Notes under the pieces: model-generated
Database searches by the model: none
What the model saw: the letters and a program-made list of their open reading frames with translations, nothing else
Told to the model about the DNA's origin: nothing
NCBI GenBank assembly: GCA_017979445.1
Contig: CM030710.1
Location: forward strand, 14,990,248-15,054,247
DNA length: 64,000 bases
Direction of reading: 5' to 3'
DNA from: Akebia trifoliata
Lineage: Eukaryota > Streptophyta > Magnoliopsida > Ranunculales > Lardizabalaceae
Shown here: positions 8,653 to 19,610 of the stretch, one piece after another
Position numbering within the stretch: the stretch's first letter is position 1
Layout: each line of letters starts with the position of its first letter
Made by a program: the position numbers and the translations under genes

Positions 8653-10183
8653 GAACTGATCCTGAGATGACGAAAGGCCATCCTTGATATCCTGAACAAA
8701 CTATCTACCTTAGTCAACCCTTTTGAGCCATCACGTTCATTTCTTAACCTAATACTGGGGCAAGTCAACAACTACAGAACGATACAAAAAAAAAACAAAG
8801 AAAAAAACGAAAAGAAAAAAAAGAGAAAAAAAAATAGACAAAAGAAAAGAAAATCAGAAAATCAAATCAAAAGCATCAAAATACTCCTTGCCCGCATGAG
8901 GATAAACTGTGAACGGCTAAAAATACAAAAAAATCAAAAAAGTCAAAAACTCGGACATTTGATCTGAGCTCGACCCAAATCTCCAGCCTAAATAAGTTCG
9001 AGAGACATTGGGAGGATACATAGATCACCTTTTCGAAACAAAAATAGACGAACCTCGTGTCTAACCCAACCTAGACAAATCCAGACCTTTATCCTTTTGT
9101 ATCATTCCACTACCATAAACCTAAGCCAATGTTTCGTCCCAACAAAAGTCCTTTTTGATCAAGGAATGTTCTAGGGCAACATAATGACAATGGCAGCACC
9201 AATGATCTTACGACTTGGTCCTGACCTTAAGGTCTTATTAGTCGTTGGAAGACTCGAGAGGGGAATCCAGGTCAGATATTCAAAAAAAAAAAGAGTACTT
9301 GAAGTGTAGAGTAGCCAATCTCGCAGCTCAACTTGAGTTGCCGAATCACGAATAGTCATAAGAAAACTCGAGGGGGGAATCTAGATATATTACTCAAGAA
9401 AGAGTACCATTACAAGAGTAGAGTCGCCGATCTCGCAGTTCAACTTGAGTCACCAAGCCATAAAGACATAGAGACTCCGAGCAAGAACTGAAATGAAAAA
9501 TCAAAAAATACAAGCATAGTCTGAAAGGGCATAGTGAAATCTGAAAGGGCATTATGAGTAAAAGAATCAGACTATGGCAAGATCAAAGCCACCGGCACGA
9601 TGAATATCCCAAAAAGGACGTCGATGTGCAAAAATGTGGAAACCGAGTCTGGTGAAAACCGTAATTGGCAACAAGGGCAATAAGGGCGAACAAAAAAATA
9701 AAAAAAAATAAAAATAGAACTCCTGGCCCGCAAAAGTATAAACTGTGAATGGCGAAATCTTTCCAAGAAAACCCATGTCTCGAGCAAATAACAATCTTCC
9801 AAATACCAAGGCATTGGGGATGACTCTAAATGAACCAAAAGAACAATTGACGTTTGAATCCCCTGTGTTTGGCGAAAACACAAAAATCGTCACAACTAAA
9901 AATTTTACAAACTCTGAATTTATCATACTCATTTGATAAAGACATTTCCTCAGATTTCAAAAAAAAAAAATTAATAATAAAATTAAAAATAAAAAAACTA
10001 CTATTTTGGCTAATGACGACAAATCTAGGACTCATTCAACAAAACTTCGTGTTTTCAAGAACAATAGATATACTTGAGGCCAAGTAAGTATAAAATCTAT
10101 TTTCTTTGCATTAACCTTTCAACATTTTCCATACATTCAGATAATAACAAGAAAATACAAAAGTGGGAATACAATGCAGTCGA
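8653..10183 (+). other. 3' non-coding region of element B with internal duplications
   Basis: No supported coding sequence on the + strand. It contains an A-rich purine tract (about 8783-8875), a tandem duplication of about 113 bp (9251-9474), and a dispersed repeat. The word 'gataaactgtgaacggc' at about 8902 recurs as 'tataaactgtgaatggc' at about 9736, each preceded by 'actcc-tgcccgca'. Frames on the minus strand at 9567-9932 have no recognisable domain. Confidence 0.6.
9251..9474 (+). repeat. Tandem duplication, two copies of about 113 bp
   Basis: Copy 1 begins gactcgagaggggaatcca at 9251 and copy 2 begins aactcgaggggggaatcta at 9364. Both continue with a 'aagagtac' word, 'agagt-gcc-atctcgcag-tcaacttgagt' and a closing 'ata-agacat / ata-gtcat'. 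The copies differ by perhaps 20 percent. The array lies in the 3' non-coding part of Tat element B. Confidence 0.8.
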
Positions 10184-11520
10184 TCAAATATCATGGTAAG
10201 AAATGAAAAATGAGTCAAGGCGTTCTTCCAAAGCACGAATCCGGGTAGGCTGGCTCATCATCACTCGTTCGGCATCTGAAGCATCACAACTCACCAGATA
10301 TTTTGCAAAGTCATCAAAATGAGGACATTGGGCAAGTCTGTCCCTTAATTCAATAACTTCAGCTCGAAGCCTAGCCACTTCGCCACTATCACTAGATCCA
10401 GACTGGGCAAGGGCAGATGTCACTCGAGAAATCTCCTTTTGTATCTTCTTCTCGGATTTAAGCCAGATAGCCTGAATTCGGCGATGATCAGTCTGAGACT
10501 CTTCCACTCGATCTCTATAACCAAAGAAGGATGAAGCACCTGGGTGTGTTCGGGAAACTATCCACACTGAGGGCCTCCTAGAGATGAGTTCTTGAATCCA
10601 ATGTAAGTATGCTAGGAACTGGTGTGCTGCGAAGACGGGTCGACTTAGAACCTCAGCCCGACTCCATTCTTTACGAGTCGACTCAGAAGTGCAGTCGGCA
10701 AAGGACCAACCAACTCATTAAAATTCTCAAGGATGAGCATACCCTGATCGTAACCAAATTACCGAAGAACTCGAAGGGGTATATAATGAGTTGCCCCATG
10801 AAGACCAATCAAAACGAGAAAACGGACACCATCAAATGCAATCATGGGAGACCCCCGAGGTTGGAATGCACCAACCCACCTCACTTCTTCATCATCAAGG
10901 TTGCCGATGAGGGAATACCACTCTTCTTTACTACCTGAGACGAGGGGAGCAACTCGTCTTGACATCATAAGTACGAGATCGGCATTAATGCAAAATGGAC
11001 GACTAACAACTTCAGTTGAAGCTAGATGATCAATAAACCAAAGCTACAATAACAGCTGTATTCTAAACGTTGGAACTAATAAATTTAAGTCTAAATTTAA
11101 ATCTAAGCTAAGTTTGGAATTTACCTGTAGGAGTGGAGCACATCCTCGGAAAATTTGATCATGACCGGACGAATAAGCCGTGAGAGAGTGGTACATCTCG
11201 CTCAAAAGCATCGGTGTCAGCCGGCGTCCTTCCCGGACTTGTTGAATCACGTGAATGAGAAAAAGGTCCATGATGTCTCCGCCACTCGGAAATAGGAGTT
11301 GACTCATCACCATCAAAGTGAGGGCATTGAAATGAATCAACGGCTTCGAGGGATCTGTTAGACATTCGATCAAGAAAGATTTGGACATTGTCTTCAAGAC
11401 CGATCCACCATCTCGAATCTTCAAAAACTTATGGTTTATCCCCAAGAAGTCAGAAGTCTCATTTCGATACCCATCACGCAAGGGTGGAACCACAACCGCA
11501 CCCGATATTTCGAGTCCCAA
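10184..11520 (-). pseudogene. Antisense DUF7745-like gene carried by Tat element B, with one intron
   Basis: Minus-strand gene downstream of pol, opposite to the element's own transcription. From memory it resembles the plant DUF7745 family: NALTLMVMSQLLFPSGG, PMLLSEMYHSL, FRGCAPLL, VRWVGAFQPRG and GLHGATHYIPLRVLRQFG-like blocks in the family's order, then YLHWIQELISRR and a charged coiled-coil tail (RLRAEVIELRDRL) ending at 10184. An 81-bp intron (11124-11044) splits it: exon 1 ends CAG at 11125 before GTAAAT, and exon 2 starts at 11043 after TGTAG, giving ...CAPLLQ|LWFIDHL in phase. There are two nonsense codons in exon 2 (about 10760 and 10650) and a frameshift near 10630. No clear start codon exists; the frame opens at a TTG. 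Function unknown. Confidence 0.75.
11044..11124 (-). other. Intron of the antisense DUF7745-like gene
   Basis: On the minus strand the intron begins GTAAATTCC and ends TATTGTAG, with canonical GT-AG ends. It has stops in the exon 1 frame. Removing it fuses two blocks that are contiguous in the protein family and keeps the frame in phase 0. It is 81 bp, a typical short plant intron length. Confidence 0.75.
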
Positions 11521-11585
11521 TAGTCACTCATTAGTCGACTATAGATTTTCAGTGATCACTGACCAGCCTAGGAGAGACTTCTAAC

Positions 11586-13126
11586 GTTTAAGCCTATCAG
11601 GTGATGCAATGTGAACTTCGACTATTTCTATACTATACAAATACTTTTTTTACACATAAATGTTCATCAAGAAATAAAAGGAGAAATTCTTGGATCTCAC
11701 GAGTTGTACTACTCTCTAAGGCATCCCATACTATCAAAGAGAATATAATATCAACTTTTATCTGAGATCATCGCTTTCGGAAATAGAACAACAAATTACT
11801 CTTTCTAGGTTTTCAATGACTTTTTTCTATAAAATAAAAATAAATTTATTTTGTGTGTGTGCGTGTGTGTGTATATATATATATAGATAAAAATTTTTAC
11901 TATAAAAAATACAAACAAATGTAGTTGACCAAGTCAAGTATTGAAAATTGAGGACAAATGTACAAGTGGTGGACCCCACAATTTACTTATGTAAATAATT
12001 AATATTAAATTAAGTTAATTAAGATTATAATAACTAATCAAGTTTAGCAAGATGTAACCATGAGTCTAGATGACTCATTGGTGTCATTGTGACACCTAAC
12101 CATGAGGTGTCATTTGTGTAAGCATGGAGTGACACATGTCAACCCTTCTTTTAACCCCATGCCACATGGCATGACCACCCAATATGTGATAAATTTTAAT
12201 TAATCAAATCGTAGTTAAGTTAACCATGGTTAGATTCCAACCCAATTCTGATTAAAGGTCTCTTAAGAGACATTTTTGCATATTTTACTTCCAACAATTC
12301 CTATCCATGGTGCAACCCTATTTCAGTGAGATCTTTCTTTGAGAAAAACACTTACAAGATACTCAATCTCTTGATTATAACCCTCTAGGAGACCTTTTCC
12401 TTCTCATCTTTTGGGGTAACCACAGTGAGAATAACTTGAGGTAATAAAGATTGTTCGATACACAGGAGCTCGATAGTGTTGAAGGTGCATAAAATATTAA
12501 GGTAGAATTCCTTTTCCTCTTGAATACTTTCGATAATATTCACTATATGATGTGGCTTATATGCTGTATCTCAAAAGTATATATGGTTTTTTTATGAATA
12601 AATTCTAATTGAGTATCTACGATTGTATGATTGTAAGCACGAATTTATGATATTACTTGATACATGTGATTCATTTTTTTAAGAAAAGGATTTTTAAACT
12701 CAAGGAAATATACTATCATTATATTAGTCAAAATCATTTACAAGTGATATGTATAATACAATTCAAATAAGGAAAAATTAAACCACCAAAAACATCAGAA
12801 TTCTGTTCATAGTAAAAATATGCAAGGTGAGTCACGATGGCACTTGCACCCATCGCTGGCATATTCTTTGATGCCACCACAGAATTTAGCCCACGTAAAA
12901 TCACTCTTTAAACCATTTTTTTAAGCTATGAAGTTCTAAAAATAAATTTTCTTGTTACTATTGTGTTGTATTATAATTATGAGTAATTGGCTTTTATGTT
13001 AAAATATAAATCATATTTTGGCGTCACGTCAAATATATTATTGAAAACACTATATGTTCTCTATGATAATATATTTTTTGATAAATGGTGATCTGGGGTT
13101 TAGGAGAACCCCCAACCAAGAAGAGA
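11586..13126. other. Unassigned region with a GT/AT microsatellite
   Basis: No coding sequence recognised. It holds a (GT)n(AT)n microsatellite at about 11853-11886. A stretch around 12060-12190 has repeated 'ccatgaggtgtca / gtgacac / catgtca' words. It probably contains the 3' LTR side of element B and older debris, but I could not place LTR ends. Confidence 0.4.
11853..11886. repeat. (GT)n(AT)n microsatellite
   Basis: Alternating tgtgtgtg with one gc interruption, then atatatatatat. Simple repeat without coding content. Confidence 0.85.
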
Positions 13127-13414
13127 CTACAACCTAAGGACCATCCTTCCCTCGGCATCCTCCTTAACAAGCTTAGCCAAGCTAGTAGGAACCGCCCCTG
13201 GGAGGATCTCCACATATGAATCTAAGTTACATAAGCCCGCAAGAAAATCCGCTGCACGGTTGGCTTCTCTATAGGAAAACAAAAAGTCACAATATCTAAT
13301 CTTAGCCTTTAAGTCTTTGATATCCCTAATAATTCTTTCGGTATACCAATCTCTATGATAATATAGTAGGGAGTCTAGCTTGATTTGATTGTGTGATATA
13401 GAACGTGAGTTCAA
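13127..13414 (-). pseudogene. RNase H-like domain fragment (RVT_3 type)
   Basis: A 95-residue open frame resembling the C-terminal half of the RNase H-like domain found in plant non-LTR retrotransposons and in domesticated RNase H-like proteins. The key segment is YREANRAADFLAGL, matching the family's [VF]xREAN[RS]xAD[FW]LA motif, whose aspartate is catalytic. Upstream is a WYTERIIRDIKDL helix, and downstream an LVKEDAEG tail like the usual LLxxDAxG ending. The N-terminal half with the first catalytic acidic residues is not present and no reverse transcriptase lies nearby. This is a short relic; a LINE origin is likely but not proven. Confidence 0.65.
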
Positions 13415-14375
13415 ATAAGGAATTTTGTGGAATATATTTTTCTAGAAAACAAAACTTGAACTCAAAATTTTAAAATTTAACATAGTTATAGATTAGGAAG
13501 TTAACGAAGAAAAGGTTAGAATCTAATTGGGAAGTTTAAGTTGTCCAGAACTTTGGAAGATGGTAGTAATCTATATGATAATGATGATCATTGTCATGTA
13601 CGTCAGAACTTACGAGACAAAATTCCTATGCTAAAAACATTAACAGATAGGTAATTGGGATTAATTAGTACCTAGAATCATTGACTTTGGGTCTGAAAGT
13701 ACCCGGTGTTCGTTTATATTTTGGGTCAAAAGTACCCAATATTATTTACTTTTGGTTAAGAAGGGCCCATGCATTTATGTTTGGGTCAAGAGTACCCAAG
13801 ATGTGTTACATTTATTTTGGGTTATAATGATGAAGGAAAGTGGGTACATAAGATAATGATACTATAGATTTCACATGCTAGTCTGCTAGGAACAATGAAG
13901 ACGACTGGTTCCTGTGATCATGGGAAGTTTATAGTAGTCAACCTAATTGATCCAGGTAAACAAAGGTCCCCGTGATTCAGGGCTATCTCAGTCAACAACC
14001 AACCTGAGCTAGACAAAAGGTGAACCACTTGAGGTTAGGCCAACTGTAGCATCATGAACCAATGTTGCAATCCATCAACGATAAATATGGGATTCTTGAC
14101 TAAGGCGTGAATGTTAGTTGTGAAATCTATTGTGCTTATCGGTATTCAACATTGTACTTGTCTGTATTATAATACTAGTGTGTTGGATGTGTTTATTTTC
14201 TATTGATTATATGTGGAGAATACTGGAATCTAGAAACCTATATATTTGAATCGGAGATTTTGATTTCTAACTATGGGTTGTAACCATGTAAGCTACGAAG
14301 AAAAGAAATGTCGTGAATTGCATAAGATTTTGAGAGAAATTACAATTTATAACATAAGGGTATTAGATGGTCAGG
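13415..14375. other. Unassigned spacer with a short degenerate repeat
   Basis: No coding sequence recognised. Between about 13685 and 13830 a unit of roughly 35-50 bp containing 'tttgggtcaaaagtaccca' recurs three or four times (near 13687, 13720, 13755 and 13780), diverged. The remainder is unique AT-rich sequence. Confidence 0.5.
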
Positions 14376-14385
14376 ATAAGATGTA

Positions 14386-14956
14386 AGGCTGTCAATGGAT
14401 AGGTATACGATCGGATAGTGCTATATCCGAATTCGAATCCGAAAAAATTTAGTGATATCTAAATTTGAATTCGAATCTGATCGGATATCACTGACCAATA
14501 TTCAAATTCGAATTTGGAAAGTATATCGAATATCCAATAATATCCGATCCGATAAAAGTCCTGCGAAAATTAGATTCAATCTCTACCAACCTCGTCAGTC
14601 TGTAAAAAACTCTTATTGAAATCCAAAACATCATGGAGTCGCATACAAACCCTTGTTAAGAGAGAGAGAGAGAGGGAGATGAAGTATGTACCTAGAATCA
14701 TGGACGCTCGGCAGACGGAGAAGATGGTGGTCATGGAGTTCACATAGTGAAAAAAAAGGGTTTAGCTTTGAGAGTGATAGAGAGAGAGAGAGAGGAAGGA
14801 AGCATCACCTGGATGCTAGCCGACCGGAGAAGACGGTGGTGATAGAGATCGTCCAGTCGAAACCACGAAACCCACTTCTCTGTCTGGTTCTTGCGTTTGA
14901 GTTTAGAGAAGATAAAGGTTTAAAATTTAAACTTTGTTGTATAACACGAATACATA

Positions 14957-14996
<40 letters not shown>

Positions 14997-15207
14997 TGAG
15001 TTTTATTGTATAACATGAATATATAACATACGTATTTAAATCGGAACGGATATTATCGAATCGGATTTCGTAACATCCGAATTCGTATCCAAAATTCATT
15101 TGAATGTTATAATAACATTCGAATCCCAATCCGATATCCAAAAATTTCGGATAATATCCAATTTTTTGAATTCGAATTCGGATTTCGACTATCCATTAAC
15201 ACCCCTA
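14386..15207. mobile_element. Non-autonomous terminal-inverted-repeat element (MULE-like), 822 bp, with 10-bp TSD
   Basis: The left end AGGCTGTCAATGGATA and the right end (reverse complement TAGGGGTGTTAATGGATA) are inverted repeats. They extend inward for roughly 150-190 bases on each side through degenerate 'ccgaattcgaat / ggatatc' words. The element is flanked by the perfect 10-bp duplication ATAAGATGTA at 14376-14385 and 15208-15217. Long TIRs and a 9-11 bp TSD are typical of Mutator-like elements. The interior contains GA-rich runs, a partly duplicated 'cggagaagatggtggt' block and a (TA)n tract at about 14960-14994. It encodes no transposase; the 110-residue frame inside is low-complexity. 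Confidence 0.8.
14960..14994. repeat. (TA)n microsatellite between two similar 28-bp blocks
   Basis: About 17 TA units. It is preceded by 'tgtataacacgaatacataa' and followed by 'tgtataacatgaatatataa', so the microsatellite sits inside a short direct duplication within the inverted-repeat element. Confidence 0.85.
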
Positions 15208-15217
15208 ATAAGATGTA

Positions 15218-16149
15218 CTAAGGAATTTTATAATCAGTTATAATAAATTGAGGAAAAAAAATAATTATTTGGATTTGTCAACAAACCACACCAAAGTGTG
15301 ATGAGATTTTCCTATCTAAATATCTGAAAACTACTTTGATATTGAGCCCATAAGTTATGATTTTAGTATGATTGTTCATTCTACAAACATATTGTGATCC
15401 TATTCTACAGAGTAACATACCTGTTACTCATCCATTCTACACCTCAGTGTAGAATTGGTGTTACCTGATCGAACCCATATGTGAGCAAGATGCCGGTCTG
15501 GATAGATGCACTAGAGGACTTTGCGAGGAGGTGTCTTGAGTCACTGCTAAATAATGAGATTGTGGTTGGTTATGTCTATATTGTTTCAATGGATGTCCAA
15601 GAGGATGAGTCGGTTAATGTAAACCTTAGGATGTGGATTACTGTAGAGTATTAGTACTATACTAGATATGCAAGTTTGTAAGGTTGGGGATCAATTTTTA
15701 GGGTATTTACTTTTTGGAGATTTACTTTTGGAGTTTCTATAAATCCTGGATGTTTCTTTTTGAGTACTTTATGCGTAGCTGTTATATTATATTTTATCGG
15801 GAAATGACGTGGTACGTCGTGTCCTTAGAGAGGGCATAACACACTGGCCCATCAATCAGTCGATAACATAGATTCTCTATATCCATCCATCCTTCAATCC
15901 ATCGATCAATCATCTATCATTTTAGGTATCTGTCAAATTGTATCTTTCTAGAAAACATTTGGGATTCTATGATATCAACCAATTCCACATGATGGTGTTG
16001 ATTGAGTTGAAAAGTTTTGAAAAAACATTAAAAAAATAAGACTATAGAAATTTGTGAAAATTTGGCTAAGTGCGAAGAAGTTTATTATTATTTTTTTTTA
16101 AATTCTTCAAATGGAAAATAATTGATTAAAAATGAAAATAATAAGTAAA
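15218..16149. other. Unassigned spacer
   Basis: About 930 bp with no recognisable gene or element. A short run of 'atccatccatcc ... caatccatcgatcaatcatc' (about 15880-15920) is a degenerate ATCC/ATCA microsatellite. Nothing else is distinctive. Confidence 0.5.
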
Positions 16150-16159
16150 AGATTTGATG

Positions 16160-16460
16160 CTGGTGTTGACACATGACATATAGCGAATCTAACACATGAC
16201 ACTAGTGTCGATATATGTCATATAGTAAATCTCACAAATAAATTTGGTGTTGACACATAACACATAGTGAATCTGACATATAGCCACGAGTCTTCACACA
16301 TATATAATGAATATGAAACATGGCATTGGGATTGACACAAAATATAGCGAATTTGACACATGATACTGCATCTGACACATGAAATATAGCAAACGGACAC
16401 ATGAAATATAGTGAACAGACACATGACTCTATTTTTGACACATGACATATAACAAACAAA
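16160..16460. repeat. Degenerate tandem array of about 22-30 bp units
   Basis: The unit 'gacacatgacatatagcgaatct' recurs, in varied form, roughly ten times with changes in length. Examples are 'tgacacataacacatagtgaatct', 'tgacacaaaatatagcgaattt' and 'gacacatgaaatatagtgaaca'. Minus-strand frames through it (16218-16505) give Cys/His-rich peptides that merely mirror the repeat. It is flanked on the right by two further loose variants ('tatagcaaac', 'tatagtgagcaa') up to about 16580. Confidence 0.8.
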
Positions 16461-16580
16461 CCCGTGGTGAATGAGAGGGGACTTTAATAGAGAACAAAAT
16501 GGCATTTTTATAGCAAACAGAGGTGTGTTATAATGAAAAAGGTGCTATATAGTGAGCAAGGGTGTTACATAGCAAACGTA

Positions 16581-17771
16581 TTCACCTTCAAACTCAATTA
16601 TTTAGTAAGGTTTTTCAAAATAAATTGATTTTCATGTTTATTTTCGTGATTTTCATTATTAAACTTCATCGCAACATATTTTCTCCCAAATAAGTTGAAA
16701 ACAAACTATTTTAAACTTAATTAGAGACAAATCTAATAAATTAAACACCAAATTATACATGGATTTCATATGAACAATACCCTAAATAAAAGAATTTTAA
16801 CATAGACTTTTGATAATACATTTTTCTTCTAGAAAATAGTAATTAAAAGGTAGAAGGGAAGTTATCCTACTTGATTTACATCTTCTACAGTGTGATTTCG
16901 TCAAAATTGACTTCCAACAAGTTTCCTTGCTCGAATCCCCAAACTTTGAGTTTGTTCCCACCAAAATTTATGCGACTTAAATTGAAGATCTCGACGGGTT
17001 TTTTCTCTTCTTCATAGACTCTTGATTCTCGTTCTAAGGTGGTTAGATTGTCACTTGAAGGGCTAGACTTCTTGTGGTTTTGTGTTGGAGAAGAAATAAA
17101 AATCTCATTCTCTTTTCTAACTTTGATATTTATATGACACCAAAGACGTAATGGTAATTTATATAATTATTTCTTTTGATAACAACCTAATGCTTGAAAC
17201 TTCGATTGACGGAAACTCATTCTATTTTTGATAATTTTTAATACGAATCTAATGGTATACTTGAATTTCGTTGAAAAATATATTTATAAAAAATTCATAA
17301 TTCTAATGGACTCTAAAGCACATTTATCGAGGCATATGCTAAATTCTTTTTTTAAACTTTGATATTTATATGATAACCAACTATGTTTTTCAAATGTTTT
17401 GAATCTAATGGCATGGTAAAACTATCTTTAATTCTCTTCCCTTTAAATCTTCTTGCAAGATTGATTCTAAATCTTGATCGTAATACCGCTTGATTTGCAC
17501 AATATAATAATCAATCACCTCGAGATACAAGATAAATATTTAAGGCATTATAGTCCTTCAATCCAAAATATATTCCGTTAGTTCAGGAAGCAAGTGTGGA
17601 AAATATTTCTTATCGTCTAAAGAGCGAGTGCGGTGAAAAGATAGCTTTGATTCTTGTTTGAGACATATCTCAACAATCTCATAAGTTTTGAAGACTGATT
17701 CTACGGTAACTTGTATTTAATTGAAAGTGCATATTCAAAATTTGAAGAATCTCGTTTAGTTGCTGTCTAAA
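16581..17771. other. Unassigned spacer
   Basis: About 1.2 kb of AT-rich sequence without recognised genes or LTR ends. It may contain the flank or terminal region of the MULE relic to its right, but I could not identify terminal inverted repeats. Confidence 0.4.
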
Positions 17772-19230
17772 GTTTTACACATTTCTTAGACCTATAACCT
17801 TTCGATCTACCCCTAACAATAGTTTTCACTAAGGACATTATATACAGTTCGACCCATTCTTTTAATTTTTTTTTCACAATATTGATTTTTGGACTATGAC
17901 GTGATTTTTTGAACGTCATCATAAACAACACAATTTTAGTAACATGATCAAAATCATTTATCATTTTTATAATAAAAATGTTAGATAACTTTTTCCAATG
18001 AATAAGATATTTCATGCACACATGGAAAACAATGTGTATCATGAATCACCCACCCACCCACTTGCTCTGACATCTCGTTCAACCGTCGTTGATCACTCTT
18101 CCTTGAGAAGAATGTATTCAAGTACTAGTTTAACTACAAAGTTTCTCAAGTCCTTGTATAGTGCAGGCCTAAACACATGCATGAAAATATGTAAGCTTTT
18201 CTCAAAAGATGGCTTGATCTCTGACAACTATAATAATAATAAAAAGTTTATAATATCCAATGAAAACTCGAAATTCCTTTGTGATGAACCAAGATGTCGC
18301 TTTAGCTTAGAATGGGACCTCTTATTCTGTTTATTGTAGTATCCCACTATTGAAATACTGATCAGTCCACAAAGCAGCAAATGCTTATTTGTATGGGGTT
18401 AACTATCTATCATTGACATATAAGTAACACTTAGTACTTTCTCAGAAAATTGAGACTCGAATTCATGTAAGTACTGTAGTATTCCTTCTCAGTAACACAC
18501 AAGACTAATTCATTCCACATTATTATGAATTTAGTTCAATCATCCATTTTCTTAAAGATTTTCTTGTACTTCGCCACCACATTCAAAGAAATATGAAAAC
18601 GACAAAGAAAATTCTATGATGAGGGGATTACGCTTTTGATTGCATTCATAAAGGCAAGCTCCCTACCAATCACAATTACTTTTGGCAGATTCTCTAGGTC
18701 AAAGGTAATCTTCGTATGTTCTGATGTTGGAACACAATTCTCCTTATTATCAAAGTCCATGTAAACAAAAGCTAACGAGAATGCCATCTCCATAGATGTA
18801 ATATCACAATCTTGGACAACGACATCTTGTACGAATTAGTCTTATAGGTACAATCCATCAAAAAGACTCTTGGAAAACACCTTGCAAGCTGTACTAAATC
18901 TAAATGACACCGAAATAGAACGGTTACAATATTTGTATGCTTTAATCATCCCGATCTTACAACTATTCTCATTCAGGTCCTCGAATTATAAATTATCTTT
19001 ATAGTGGGTGCGTTGTTCTCATTTTGATTCTTAATTTCTTGAAGAACTTGTCTCGGTTTGACACCCAATCAAGACATACTTGTAAAAAGTGTCTTCTATT
19101 CTAGTATATGTTTCGTTGCGTATGAGTGAGCTTCAAAATTCTTCAAAGGTGGGTGGTGTTGGAGACCACATACCACCTTAACCATCCATTGGTCAACTTC
19201 TTGCATTTTCATACCTTTTGAACATAAATG
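17772..19230 (-). pseudogene. MULE / FAR1-type transposase relic
   Basis: Reading the minus strand in several frames gives the order of a Mutator-like (MULE) transposase of the FAR1/FHY3 relationship. There is a degraded N-terminal part near 19200-19000, then the transposase core: VFLMDCTYKTNSYKM (first catalytic Asp, near 18850), ITSMEMAFSLAFVYMDF, and LENLPKVIVIGRELAFM (near 18680). The second catalytic Asp, expected in a TDREL-like motif, is Gly here. SxxNFLCRFHISLNVVAKYK (near 18590) and a WNELVLCVTEKEYYSTYM helix follow. Next come a SWIM-like HCFPCVHEI zinc motif (near 18020) and a basic RGRSKGYRSKK tail (near 17790). Stops and frameshifts are numerous. In plants this family includes both transposases and light-signalling factors; the decay argues for a dead transposon. 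Confidence 0.75.
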
Positions 19231-19610
19231 GCAGCCATATTTCTAAATGTAAGTTTGTTAAAACACCTAACTTTTTTGACACCTCTATATGTCTCACCCC
19301 TCTCATTTCAACTTGTCGCCCCATGCCTCAAACCCATTTGCACAATTCTACGTGGTTTTAGAATGCTTAAGAGATAATTAAAATATCATGATTATTGTTT
19401 GAAATTAACATAACAAATTATTATCAAGTGATTGATTAGTAAAAATAATACCTCGTCAATAATGAAAGCATGTGAGATATCTATAGATAAGTTATTAATA
19501 AATGGAGGTCATTACAAAAAAAATTGAAATGCAAATCATTAAATGAAAAAACATTGGAAGTAAAAAAATTCCAATACTGTTTGGTACCAAACCATGCACT
19601 GAATGATTTC
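19231..19610. other. Spacer between MULE relic and Athila D
   Basis: About 380 bp, AT-rich, with no recognised feature. It ends in ...GATTTC immediately before the 5' LTR of element D at 19611. Confidence 0.5.

Noticed and set aside
9567..10087. Several 60-120 codon frames on both strands
   Set aside because: Overlapping in different frames, hydrophobic or low-complexity, no family match. They are probably chance frames in the 3' region of B.
14686..15141. Frames with Ile-Tyr repeats
   Set aside because: Translations of the (TA)n microsatellite.
16218..16505. Cys-rich minus-strand peptides resembling a zinc protein
   Set aside because: The spacing mirrors the tandem DNA repeat.
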